Below are positions 42,257 through 50,577 of a stretch of DNA of 64,000 nucleotides, piece by piece (the first letter of the stretch is position 1; every line of letters starts with the position of its first letter). The notes under the pieces are model-generated. The model made no database searches. It was not told where the DNA came from and saw only the letters and a list, made by a program, of their open reading frames with translations. Location: NCBI RefSeq assembly GCF_006974145.1, contig NZ_CP039456.1:1332001-1396000 (forward strand), in the 5' to 3' direction. The stretch is from Changchengzhania lutea. Lineage in GTDB: Bacteria; Bacteroidota; Bacteroidia; Flavobacteriales; Flavobacteriaceae. Both the position numbers and the translations under genes were made by a program.

Positions 42257-43404
42257 TAATATCCGAAGTCTTCTTTAATTAAATCTGCTTTTTCAAGCAT
42301 TACATCTTTGGTGATGCCTGCTATTTCATCTAAAGTATAAGCCGACTGATAGGTCCACATTGCTTTTTTAGACTCTCCTGTTTCTTCATAAAAGCGTGCC
42401 AAGTAATAATTACCTAAAAGTGTTTTAGGATATTGTTTTCTAGCTATTTTGCCGAGTTCTTCAAAATATTCAAACTTTTCTATTTTTTCTATGGCTGCCG
42501 AAATTGCCTTAAAATCGTTTATAAGTATGGTTTTCTCTATGCCGAACAAATTATAAATAGTCTCATACTTTTCTTGAAGATATACAACAGGCGAGGTTTC
42601 TAACTTAAGGATTGTTTCTTTATACTCGGCTTTACTAATAGGTTGGAACACACTAAAAATTTTCTCTATAGCATTTGGCAACACATGTAAAGGCAAGGCG
42701 TAATGTGAAGGGCCTTCAAAACTTTTAAAGTTGTAATGCAAGTTCTCATTTTCTAATTCAGATAGGTCGGTATGTAAAGCGTTGCTCATCCCGATTATAG
42801 GCTTAGAATCACCGCTAGTATTTGCTAGATAGTAAAATGTTTGCGTGTCTATACTTTTTAAACGCTCTGGAATATATTCAATCATTTGAGGCCCCAATTC
42901 TGGACTTATCACAATATAACCTTGAAACAATGGCTTTGGTTTCAGTAAAAAATAATTAATAAAATTAGCTGTTTCGCCGTGTCCTACCGCCACTCTAAAA
43001 TTAGCTGTTCTATAGGTTTTATCAATATAAGGCAATAGCTCCATGCCTATAAACTCAAAAAAATTGACACCTGTTTCAATAGGAAGTGAATTTTGTTCGG
43101 AATACATGGAATCATCATAACGTTTATCAAATTGATTTATACCTACTACAATGGCATCTGGCATATCTTCCCAGTAGGAATAATAATCGACGTTACCTGT
43201 AACGGCCTCAAAAAGGTAATCGCCATCCAAAACGACAAACACAGGGTAATGCTGATCTTCGTTAGCGTTATAGCCTCTAGGTAGTTGAATTTTTAATTCG
43301 CGAGATTCGCCTAATTTTGAAGATTCTATAGATTTATAAATAGCCTGGCCATCAACACTTAAAATGGATACTAGCAGTAACAGAACAAAAAGGAATGGTT
43401 TCAT
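42256..43404 (-). CDS. Exported alpha/beta-hydrolase (esterase D-like) lacking the nucleophile serine
   Basis: 382 residues with a signal peptide (MKPFLFVLLLLVSILSVDGQ). Residues about 25-260 follow the esterase D/IroE-like hydrolase pattern: RELKIQLPRGYN, YPVFVVLDGDYLF, AIVVGINQFDKRYDD, FRVAVGHGETANF and a late HYALPLHVLP His. At the nucleophile elbow, where GHSxGG is expected, the sequence is G-H142-G143-E-T, so the catalytic Ser is Gly. Residues about 290-382 look like helical TPR-type repeats (LGNYYLARFYEETGESKKA). It is probably a binding or scaffold protein rather than an esterase, unless another Ser serves. Overlaps radA by 1 base. Confidence 0.75.
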   Translation of the reverse strand: MKPFLFVLLLLVSILSVDGQAIYKSIESSKLGESRELKIQLPRGYNANEDQHYPVFVVLDGDYLFEAVTGNVDYYSYWEDMPDAIVVGINQFDKRYDDSMYSEQNSLPIETGVNFFEFIGMELLPYIDKTYRTANFRVAVGHGETANFINYFLLKPKPLFQGYIVISPELGPQMIEYIPERLKSIDTQTFYYLANTSGDSKPIIGMSNALHTDLSELENENLHYNFKSFEGPSHYALPLHVLPNAIEKIFSVFQPISKAEYKETILKLETSPVVYLQEKYETIYNLFGIEKTILINDFKAISAAIEKIEKFEYFEELGKIARKQYPKTLLGNYYLARFYEETGESKKAMWTYQSAYTLDEIAGITKDVMLEKADLIKEDFGY

Positions 43405-43483
43405 AAATAGGATACTGATTTGAGATTTAGTACTGGCAAGATATGAAAATAAGTGAACCCTTAAAAAAGCAAACGCATTGAAG

Positions 43484-44452
43484 TCACTTTTTTTGCGAAC
43501 CCTTTTTTCGATTGTAAATAGGTAAATAAATTAAGGATAAGCCTCCGAAAATGATAATCATTAAAGTTTGTGACCCCCACATAATCCATCCAAAGGCAAT
43601 ACTCGGTTCTTCAGCAATTCCAAAAATAGAAAATGCGGCATAAATAGCTAAAGGATAAGAGCCAATACCACCATTTGTAGCGGCAATACTAAAACTGGCA
43701 GATATAAAACCTATTAAAATAGCACCTGCTGAAATTCCTTCTAAATCTTCAATGGCAAAGGAAGTGACATAAAACATAAGTAAGTACATAGCCCAAATAA
43801 ATAGGGTGTGAAAAATGAATGCCCATTTCTTTTTCATCTTAAAAATGCTCAAAGCACCCTCTACCAAACCACTAATAAAATTTCTGATTTTTATTGCAAT
43901 CTTAGAATCACTATTCTTTATAAATCTTGAAAATAAAAGGACTAATATCGCAAGTATTGAAATCCCAATGATTATTTTAATGGGATCAAAAGTATCTACA
44001 AGAAAGCCATAAATAAAATCAAACTGTAAAAAAAGGGTTATTAAAATAATGCCAAACATGACAATAACATCTGCAATACGCTCTGCAACAATAGTCCCAA
44101 TGCCCTTTTCAAAAGGGACGCCTTCATAATTAGTAAGAATGGATGCTCTGGCTACTTCACCTGCTCGGGGAATGGTATAATTAATTAAATAGGTAGCAAA
44201 AACAGCCATGACACTATTACCAAATCTGATGTTGTAACCCATAGGCTCCAACTGAAAACGCCAGCGGTATGCCCGTGATAAATGACTTAGCAAACCCAGG
44301 AACATACCCATTATAATATACTTATAATCGGATTTTTTAAGATAGACCAATAACTCTTCAACTGAAACCTTGGATAGCGAATACCAGACCAAAAAAACTC
44401 CCAACAACAGTGGGAGTATAATGGTAAGTATTTTTCTTGTTTGTGGTTTCAA
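43484..44452 (-). CDS. Flippase-like domain membrane protein (lysylphosphatidylglycerol synthetase TM region family)
   Basis: 322 residues with about eight membrane helices. The family (MprF/AglD membrane region) is marked here by SHLSRAYRWRFQLEPMG, TIPRAGEVARASILTNYEGV, the block KGIGTIVAERIADVIVMF, and ATNGGIGSYPLAIYAAFSIF. Members help move or use lipid-linked substrates at the membrane; no synthetase domain is present, so lysyl-PG synthesis is not expected. Starts 6 bases after panD and is probably co-transcribed with the pantothenate genes. Confidence 0.83.
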   Translation of the reverse strand: MKPQTRKILTIILPLLLGVFLVWYSLSKVSVEELLVYLKKSDYKYIIMGMFLGLLSHLSRAYRWRFQLEPMGYNIRFGNSVMAVFATYLINYTIPRAGEVARASILTNYEGVPFEKGIGTIVAERIADVIVMFGIILITLFLQFDFIYGFLVDTFDPIKIIIGISILAILVLLFSRFIKNSDSKIAIKIRNFISGLVEGALSIFKMKKKWAFIFHTLFIWAMYLLMFYVTSFAIEDLEGISAGAILIGFISASFSIAATNGGIGSYPLAIYAAFSIFGIAEEPSIAFGWIMWGSQTLMIIIFGGLSLIYLPIYNRKKGSQKK

Positions 44453-44458
44453 AACAAC

Positions 44459-44809
44459 TTATTTTAACAAGTTTGTGGCTTCATCTGGAAATACCAAAGA
44501 CGGCTTAAAAACTTTAGCCTCTTCAATATCCATGAAGGCGTAGGTTATTAAAATTAAGGTATCGCCAACCGAAACTTTTCTGGCAGCAGCACCGTTTAGG
44601 GTAATTTCACCACTGTTTCGCGGCCCTGGTATAACATAAGTTTCAAGACGTTCACCATTGTCATTATTAACAATTTGAACTTTTTCACCTTGTATAATAT
44701 TGGCAGCTTCCATTAAATCTTCATCAATAGTTATACTACCAATGTAATTAAGGTCGGCACCTGTACATTTTACTCTATGAATCTTAGATTTTACTACTTG
44801 AATTTGCAT
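44459..44809 (-). CDS. panD: Aspartate 1-decarboxylase proenzyme
   Basis: 116 residues; makes beta-alanine from aspartate for pantothenate. The protein self-cleaves between G24 and S25 ([13 protein letters not shown]), the new Ser25 becoming the pyruvoyl group; [22 protein letters not shown]-type sequence follows and the length matches the family. Lies 13 bases after panC and provides the substrate for PanC. Confidence 0.96.
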   Translation of the reverse strand: MQIQVVKSKIHRVKCTGADLNYIGSITIDEDLMEAANIIQGEKVQIVNNDNGERLETYVIPGPRNSGEITLNGAAARKVSVGDTLILITYAFMDIEEAKVFKPSLVFPDEATNLLK

Positions 44810-44822
44810 GTGGCAAAGATAA

Positions 44823-45677
44823 TTAATTTAGTGCGATATTATCTATGAGTCTAATATCATCTGCATATACGGCTATAAAAGCTCTATATGATTTTTTGTT
44901 TGATTTTCTTTTTACTGGTTTCAAGGTTTCTATATCTGCAATAATAAAATATTCCAATTTTAATAAATCATGTTTTGCAAACTGATTTTCAACCCATTCC
45001 GTTATTTTATTAGCACTTTCTGTGCCAAATTTTGCTTTGGCAGTTTTTAGCGTCTTGTAGATAAACGGGGCTGCTTGTCTATATTCCTCTGTTAGACGAG
45101 CGTTACGAGAGCTCATGGCTAAACCATCACTTTCACGATGGATTTCGCAACCTACTATGTTTACAGGCATATCGTAATTTCTAACTAGGGCTTTAACTAT
45201 TTGAAGTTGCTGAAAATCCTTCTTACCAAAATAGGCCTTATCTGGTTTTAAAATATCAAACAACCGTTTCACAATAGTCCCTACCCCGTCAAAATGTCCT
45301 TTTCTAAAACGTCCTTCCATTTCGAACTCAATACCACCAAACTTATAATCCTGAGAAATTATATCGCCTTCATATATATCATCAACACTAGGTGCATAAA
45401 CTAAAATGCGGTTATTTTCGTTAAGTGTTTTAAGCAATTCTACATCGTTATTTAAAGTCCGTGGGTACTTGCTTAAATCATTAGTATTGTCAAATTGGGT
45501 TGGATTAACAAAAATGCTCACAACCACATAGTTGTTATCATGAAGCGCTTTTTTCACAAGCGCTAAATGACCATGATGCAAGGCGCCCATAGTAGGGACT
45601 AAGCCTATCGTGTGTTGTTGAGATTTTAGTACCTGAATATCAGGCGAAATCACTGTTTTTTGATTGTAAATTTTCAC
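44823..45677 (-). CDS. panC: Pantothenate synthetase
   Basis: 284 residues; joins pantoate and beta-alanine with ATP. Motifs: [18 protein letters not shown] (HxGH nucleotide-binding site), [31 protein letters not shown] and [13 protein letters not shown]. First gene of the minus-strand run; an exact TAAGTTTG -7 element lies about 25 bases upstream, so the leader is short. The divergent GT5-like gene starts 197 bases away. Confidence 0.96.
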   Translation of the reverse strand: MKIYNQKTVISPDIQVLKSQQHTIGLVPTMGALHHGHLALVKKALHDNNYVVVSIFVNPTQFDNTNDLSKYPRTLNNDVELLKTLNENNRILVYAPSVDDIYEGDIISQDYKFGGIEFEMEGRFRKGHFDGVGTIVKRLFDILKPDKAYFGKKDFQQLQIVKALVRNYDMPVNIVGCEIHRESDGLAMSSRNARLTEEYRQAAPFIYKTLKTAKAKFGTESANKITEWVENQFAKHDLLKLEYFIIADIETLKPVKRKSNKKSYRAFIAVYADDIRLIDNIALN

Positions 45678-45701
45678 TATTTAATAAAAAATTAACGCGT
45701 G

Positions 45702-45709
45702 CAAACTTA
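45702..45709 (-). promoter_or_regulatory. -7 promoter element for panC
   Basis: TAAGTTTG on the minus strand is an exact TAnnTTTG match, about 25 bases before the panC ATG. No well-placed -33 TTG. Confidence 0.5.
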
Positions 45710-45740
45710 AGATTTTAGAGTGAATTTGCATAAAATTTTG

Positions 45741-45748
45741 TACTTTTG
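45741..45748 (+). promoter_or_regulatory. -7 promoter element for the GT5-like gene
   Basis: TACTTTTG on the plus strand matches TAnnTTTG and is followed by CG, as commonly seen. It would give a leader of about 120 bases before the ATG at 45875. Together with the element at 45702-45709 it forms a divergent promoter pair. Confidence 0.5.
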
Positions 45749-45874
45749 CGTGTTTTTTATTTTGAATTCTCAAAAGAAAGACAGATACATGACGTGCATT
45801 ATCAATTTTATAATACCCATAAAATCGTTGTTTGCACATTTTTTAAGACCATTAAAGTCACCAAAACCTAGCAT

Positions 45875-46684
45875 ATGAAAGATAAGAGGATATTGTATGT
45901 ATCATCTGAAGTAGTACCCTATTTACCTGAGACCGAAATTTCATCCATGTCATTTGAAGCGCCAAGAATGGTTAACCAACAAGGCGGACAAATTAGAATT
46001 TTCATGCCTAGATACGGGAATATTAATGAGCGAAGACATCAATTGCATGAAGTCATTAGACTTTCTGGAATTAATTTAGTTGTAAATGATTTAGATATGC
46101 CACTTATTATTAAAGTAGCATCGATTCCTAAAGAGCGTATTCAAGTTTATTTTATAGATAATGACGAATACTTTAAAAGAAAGGCCACGTTAACGGATGA
46201 GGATGGCAAATTGTTTTCTGATAACGATGAACGCGCTATTTTCTTTGCAAAAGGTGTTATAGAAACCGTTAAAAAGTTAAACTGGGCACCAGATGTTATT
46301 CATGTGCATGGGTGGTTAGCATCATTACTTCCTGTTTATCTAAAAGAATATTATAAAGATGAACCCTTATTCAATGAAAGTAAAATAGTAACCTCTGTAT
46401 ATAATCAAAGTTTTAACGAAACATTAAATAAAGATCTGTTTAATAAGATTAAATTTGACAACATTAATGATGATGCTATTGAAGGTTTGAAAGAACCAAC
46501 ATACACCAACTTAATGAAAGTAGCTATCGATTATTCTGATGCGCTAATTGTTGGATCAGAAGAAATTCCAGAAAGTTTAGACACTTACATTAAGGCATCT
46601 GAAAAACCTGTTTTAGAACACAAACATAAAGATGAATTTGGAGAAGCCTACACGGCGTTTATTAATAATGACGTTTTAAGCTAG
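45875..46684 (+). CDS. Single-domain GT5 (glycogen/starch synthase N-terminal) protein
   Basis: 269 residues covering only the N-terminal Rossmann domain of the GT5 family: KRILYVSSEVVPYLPE, RIFMPRYGNINER, NDERAIFFAKGVIETVKKL, DVIHVHGWLASLLPVYL. Full glycogen synthases are about 480 residues. The ADP-glucose-binding KTGGL motif normally after the first strand is replaced by PETEISSM, and the C-terminal GT domain is absent, so classic glycogen synthase activity is unlikely. It is intact, not a frameshifted remnant: the stop is followed after 22 bases by the DUF4270 gene, and no C-terminal half follows. Homologues beside panC are common in this phylum. Role unknown. Confidence 0.8.
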   Translation: MKDKRILYVSSEVVPYLPETEISSMSFEAPRMVNQQGGQIRIFMPRYGNINERRHQLHEVIRLSGINLVVNDLDMPLIIKVASIPKERIQVYFIDNDEYFKRKATLTDEDGKLFSDNDERAIFFAKGVIETVKKLNWAPDVIHVHGWLASLLPVYLKEYYKDEPLFNESKIVTSVYNQSFNETLNKDLFNKIKFDNINDDAIEGLKEPTYTNLMKVAIDYSDALIVGSEEIPESLDTYIKASEKPVLEHKHKDEFGEAYTAFINNDVLS

Positions 46685-46706
46685 ACCCACGTTCCTTATA
46701 TTATAT

Positions 46707-48389
46707 ATGAAAAAAATATTTAAAGCCCTAAAATTCTCAAGTCTTTTTAGCCTAATTGTCATTTTATTTGTTGGTTGCGACAAAGACTTTAACATCCTTG
46801 AGAGTGATGTTCTTGGTAGAGATAACGCTAACTTTAACACAGGTTTTAATAAACTTCCTGTTTTGGCCTACAATAAAAAGTTAGACTCTGTTCAAATAAA
46901 CGGTTTAAGCGCTAATTTGCTTGGTGTTTATAACGATCCTTCTTACGGACTCACAAAAGCGAGTATTATTACGCAAGTAACACCAACAACGTTTGGTGTC
47001 GATTTTGGCGTTAACCCAATTATTAAATCGGTAACCTTGCACATACCGTATTTTAGTAGAGCTATCGACGTAGATGGTGATGGAAACCTTACTTATACCA
47101 TACAAGATTCGCTATTCGGAAATCCAGAGGCGTTTATAAAACTCTCTATTTATCAAAACAATTACTTTTTAAGGGATTTTAACCCTAATTCAAGTACAAA
47201 CGAGGCACAGAACTATTATTCAAATGCTGAAAGTGGCATTAACATGACTGATAATTTTGCTCTTACCGATAACGCTCTCATAAATTTTGACGAGCAAAAG
47301 GGCGCTTTAGTATATAATGATGACAATTTCATTCCGAGTGCTGATGCCATTATTACAATTACCGGTGAAGGTGAAACTGCAGTTACGACAAGGTCTGCCC
47401 CTGCGCTTAAAGTTGAATTGAACAAAGATTTTTGGACAAATTTATTATTTCTCGATGCCACCGAAGCAGACTTAAGCAATTCTAATAATTTTAAGAATTA
47501 TTTTAGAGGCTTGTATTTCAAAGCTGAAAATATAGGTAACGATGGTAATATGGTATTGCTTAATCTGGCTTCAAACGAAGCTAATATCACTATCAATTAT
47601 ATCAATGATGCGAGTACCGACGATGATACAGAGACTTATACTCTTAATTTTTCAGGAAACCGATTAAATACTTTTATCAATGATTTTTCATCAGTAATAC
47701 TAGAAAACGGCGATAAAGATTTAGGCGACCTACAACTCTATTTAAAAGGAACTGCTGGCTCCATGGCCGTTGTAGATTTATTTGGAAATGAAGACCTAAA
47801 CGATAATGACATTCCAGATGGCTTAGAAGATTTTATTAGTGACTACAGAAAAACGGATAAAGACGGAAAATTTATTACAGAACCGACAACGGGGAATTTC
47901 AAACTAAAACGCTTAATTAATGAGGCCCAATTGGTCATTTATGAAGACGTAACGTCGCTGCCTTCAGATGAGGACTACCATAAGTACGACCGTATTTATG
48001 CCTATGATATTGCCAATGAACTTCCAACTGTCGATTATTTTATTGATCCTGTAGAAAATAGCCAAGAGCCTTATAACTCAAAAGTCATCAGCTTGGGGCA
48101 AAGAATTATTGAAGACGATGTTCCAAAATATAAAATTAGACTGACTGAGCACTTGAACAATATCTTGCTTAAAGATTCAACCAACACCAAATTAGGGTTG
48201 GTGATATCCAATAATGTGAACCTCATTAATAATGCGGAAATTTTAGATAGCGAAGATGCGGTTAAGTCAATTCCATCTGTCTCTATTATTTCGCCCAGAG
48301 GGACTATTTTATATGGCACCCATAGCACTGTTGACGAAAAGAAAAGAATGGCCTTCGAAATATTTTATACAGAACCCAAAGAAAATTAA
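46707..48389 (+). CDS. DUF4270 lipoprotein
   Basis: 560 residues with lipobox FVGC (Cys24). The DUF4270 pattern is seen in NFNTGFNKLPVLAYNKKLDS, the NDPSYGLTKASIITQV strand, KSVTLHIPYFSR and a long series of beta strands ending in LGLVISNNVNLINNAE and PSVSIISPRGTILYGT. The protein is predicted to be a beta-rich outer membrane lipoprotein facing the surface or periplasm. Co-transcribed with the upstream GT5-like gene (22-base gap) and followed by glmS. Function unknown. Confidence 0.82.
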   Translation: MKKIFKALKFSSLFSLIVILFVGCDKDFNILESDVLGRDNANFNTGFNKLPVLAYNKKLDSVQINGLSANLLGVYNDPSYGLTKASIITQVTPTTFGVDFGVNPIIKSVTLHIPYFSRAIDVDGDGNLTYTIQDSLFGNPEAFIKLSIYQNNYFLRDFNPNSSTNEAQNYYSNAESGINMTDNFALTDNALINFDEQKGALVYNDDNFIPSADAIITITGEGETAVTTRSAPALKVELNKDFWTNLLFLDATEADLSNSNNFKNYFRGLYFKAENIGNDGNMVLLNLASNEANITINYINDASTDDDTETYTLNFSGNRLNTFINDFSSVILENGDKDLGDLQLYLKGTAGSMAVVDLFGNEDLNDNDIPDGLEDFISDYRKTDKDGKFITEPTTGNFKLKRLINEAQLVIYEDVTSLPSDEDYHKYDRIYAYDIANELPTVDYFIDPVENSQEPYNSKVISLGQRIIEDDVPKYKIRLTEHLNNILLKDSTNTKLGLVISNNVNLINNAEILDSEDAVKSIPSVSIISPRGTILYGTHSTVDEKKRMAFEIFYTEPKEN

Positions 48390-48415
48390 TCTTTACAATA
48401 TGTAATTCGCACGCC

Positions 48416-48450
48416 GAAAGTCATTTATAATTATAAAAAATGACTTTCGT
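48416..48450 (+). terminator. Stem-loop after the DUF4270 gene
   Basis: CGAAAGTCATTT (48416-48427) pairs with AAATGACTTTCG (48439-48450), 27 bases after the stop. Only a weak T-run follows, so it may be a partial terminator or a processing site. Confidence 0.5.
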
Positions 48451-48544
48451 CGTATAAATAGGGAATTCATATAATAATTCTTATTCACTAGCATATATTT
48501 CACATATTTGCTTTGAATTAAAACCCCAAAACTAATAGAATCAT

Positions 48545-50392
48545 ATGTGTGGAATTGTTGGATATATAGGACATAGAGACGCTTACCCCATTATAATCGA
48601 AGGCCTTAAGAGACTTGAGTACAGAGGATACGATAGTGCCGGTATCGCTTTATTTGATGGTACCGATTTAAAAGTATCAAAAACGAAAGGTAAAGTAGCT
48701 GATTTAGAAGCGCGTGCAGATATCGAAATTTCAAAAAGTGGAAATGTAGGCATCGGCCATACACGATGGGCAACCCACGGTGTACCTAATGATGTGAATT
48801 CCCATCCGCATTTATCAAATTCGGGAGAACTGGTTATTATCCATAATGGAATTATTGAAAATTACGATTCATTAAAACAAGAGCTTATATCTAGAGGCTA
48901 TGTTTTTCATTCGGATACCGATACCGAAGTGCTCATAAATTTAATTGAAGATGTCAAGAATAAAGAAAATGTTAAGCTTGGCAAAGCGGTACAGATAGCC
49001 TTAAACCAAGTTATTGGCGCCTATGCCATTGCCGTGTTCGATAAAAATAAGCCAGAAGAGGTCGTTATTGCTCGGCTAGGAAGCCCTTTGGCTGTTGGCG
49101 TTGGAGAAGATGAATTCTTTATTGCTAGTGATGCGTCACCTTTTTTAGAATATACAAAAAATGCCATTTATTTGGAAGATGAAGAAATGGCAGTTATTAG
49201 GTTTCATAAACCTATTAAAATCCGTAAAATTAAAGATGATTCTTTAGTTGATACCTATGTACAAGAGCTTCAATTAAACTTAGAACAAATTGAAAAAGGG
49301 GGCTATGAGCATTTCATGCTCAAAGAGATTCACGAACAACCTAAAGCGATTACAGATACCTACAGAGGAAGGCTCTTAAGAGGGGATGCCATTATTAAAA
49401 TGGCTGGTGTTGAAGATAACATGAAGCGGTTTCTTAATGCCAATCGTATTATTATTGTGGCTTGCGGTACATCGTGGCACGCAGGACTGGTAGCCGAATA
49501 TATTTTTGAGGATCTGGCTAGAATTCCTGTAGAAGTTGAATATGCTTCAGAATTTAGATATAGAAACCCTGTCATTACAGAGAATGACGTGGTGATTGCC
49601 ATTTCGCAATCTGGTGAAACCGCCGATACTTTAGCTGCCATTAAACTAGCCAAGTCAAAAGGTGCTTTCGTATTTGGAGTTTGTAATGTAGTCGGTTCAT
49701 CTATCGCAAGAGAATCAGATGCAGGGGCATATACGCATGCTGGTCCAGAAATTGGAGTGGCATCAACTAAAGCATTTACAACTCAAATTACCGTTTTGAC
49801 ATTAATCGCATTACGTTTAGCTAGAGCTAAAGGCACCATGTCAAGTTCAGACTTCCGTCAACACTTATTAGAGTTAGAAATGATTCCTAAAAAAGTTGAA
49901 AAGGCCTTAGAAGCGGATGCACATATTAAAATGATTGCAGATGTATATAAAGATTCACGAAATTGCTTATACTTGGGCAGAGGTTTTAATTTCCCTGTAG
50001 CTTTAGAGGGCGCATTAAAACTAAAGGAAATCTCGTATATTCATGCTGAAGGCTACCCTGCTGCTGAAATGAAACACGGTCCCATCGCATTGATTGATGA
50101 GAATATGCCTATTGTAGTCATTGCTACAAAAAAAGGCCATTACGAAAAGGTTGTGAGTAACATTCAAGAAATTAAATCCAGAAAAGGAAAAATTATAGGT
50201 ATTGTCACTGAAGGCGATATACAAGTGAAGGAACTAGCAGATCATGTTATTGAAGTTCCAGATACACTAGAATCCTTATCTCCATTACTTACTACCATTC
50301 CGCTTCAATTACTATCATACCATATTGCGGTGTTGTTAGATAAAAATGTCGATCAACCACGTAATTTAGCGAAATCGGTTACCGTGGAATAG
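48545..50392 (+). CDS. glmS: Glutamine--fructose-6-phosphate aminotransferase (isomerizing)
   Basis: 615 residues; makes glucosamine-6-phosphate for peptidoglycan and lipopolysaccharide precursors. The N-terminal glutamine amidotransferase begins MCGIVGYIGHRDA, with Cys2 as nucleophile, and contains GHTRWATHGVPN and HSDTDTEVLINL. Two SIS domains follow (IVACGTSWHAGLVAEY, SQSGETADTLAA, STKAFTTQI, YLGRGFNFPVALEGALKLKE), and the end NLAKSVTVE is typical. A near-match -7 element (CATATTTG, 48503-48510) lies 35 bases before the ATG. A very long hairpin terminates the gene. No glmS ribozyme is apparent. Confidence 0.97.
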   Translation: MCGIVGYIGHRDAYPIIIEGLKRLEYRGYDSAGIALFDGTDLKVSKTKGKVADLEARADIEISKSGNVGIGHTRWATHGVPNDVNSHPHLSNSGELVIIHNGIIENYDSLKQELISRGYVFHSDTDTEVLINLIEDVKNKENVKLGKAVQIALNQVIGAYAIAVFDKNKPEEVVIARLGSPLAVGVGEDEFFIASDASPFLEYTKNAIYLEDEEMAVIRFHKPIKIRKIKDDSLVDTYVQELQLNLEQIEKGGYEHFMLKEIHEQPKAITDTYRGRLLRGDAIIKMAGVEDNMKRFLNANRIIIVACGTSWHAGLVAEYIFEDLARIPVEVEYASEFRYRNPVITENDVVIAISQSGETADTLAAIKLAKSKGAFVFGVCNVVGSSIARESDAGAYTHAGPEIGVASTKAFTTQITVLTLIALRLARAKGTMSSSDFRQHLLELEMIPKKVEKALEADAHIKMIADVYKDSRNCLYLGRGFNFPVALEGALKLKEISYIHAEGYPAAEMKHGPIALIDENMPIVVIATKKGHYEKVVSNIQEIKSRKGKIIGIVTEGDIQVKELADHVIEVPDTLESLSPLLTTIPLQLLSYHIAVLLDKNVDQPRNLAKSVTVE

Positions 50393-50416
50393 TTAACGGC
50401 ATCACAACCTAATTTG

Positions 50417-50473
50417 AAAATAGTGTGATTTTTATCATTTTAATTGCTAAAATGATAAAAATCACACTATTTT
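50417..50473 (+). terminator. Long perfect hairpin terminator after glmS
   Basis: A 26-bp perfect stem (50417-50442 with 50448-50473, core TAGTGTGATTTTTATCATTT) around the loop ATTGC, with further T residues after it. It lies 25 bases after the glmS stop and precedes the TonB receptor operon. Confidence 0.88.
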
Positions 50474-50577
50474 TTTGCAGAAAAACTACTATGCGCGCAT
50501 AATTTTTTATATTTTTATGTGGAAGTCCTGTATAATATATATATATTGCTAAACTAAACTTAAACTAATTCATACAA

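Noticed and set aside
45875-46684. Annotation as functional glycogen synthase glgA
   Set aside because: Only one of two domains is present and the KTGGL motif is missing.
48390-48544. glmS ribozyme upstream of glmS
   Set aside because: The 155-base gap holds a simple stem-loop and promoter-like sequence; it does not fit the ribozyme fold and such ribozymes are mainly in Firmicutes.
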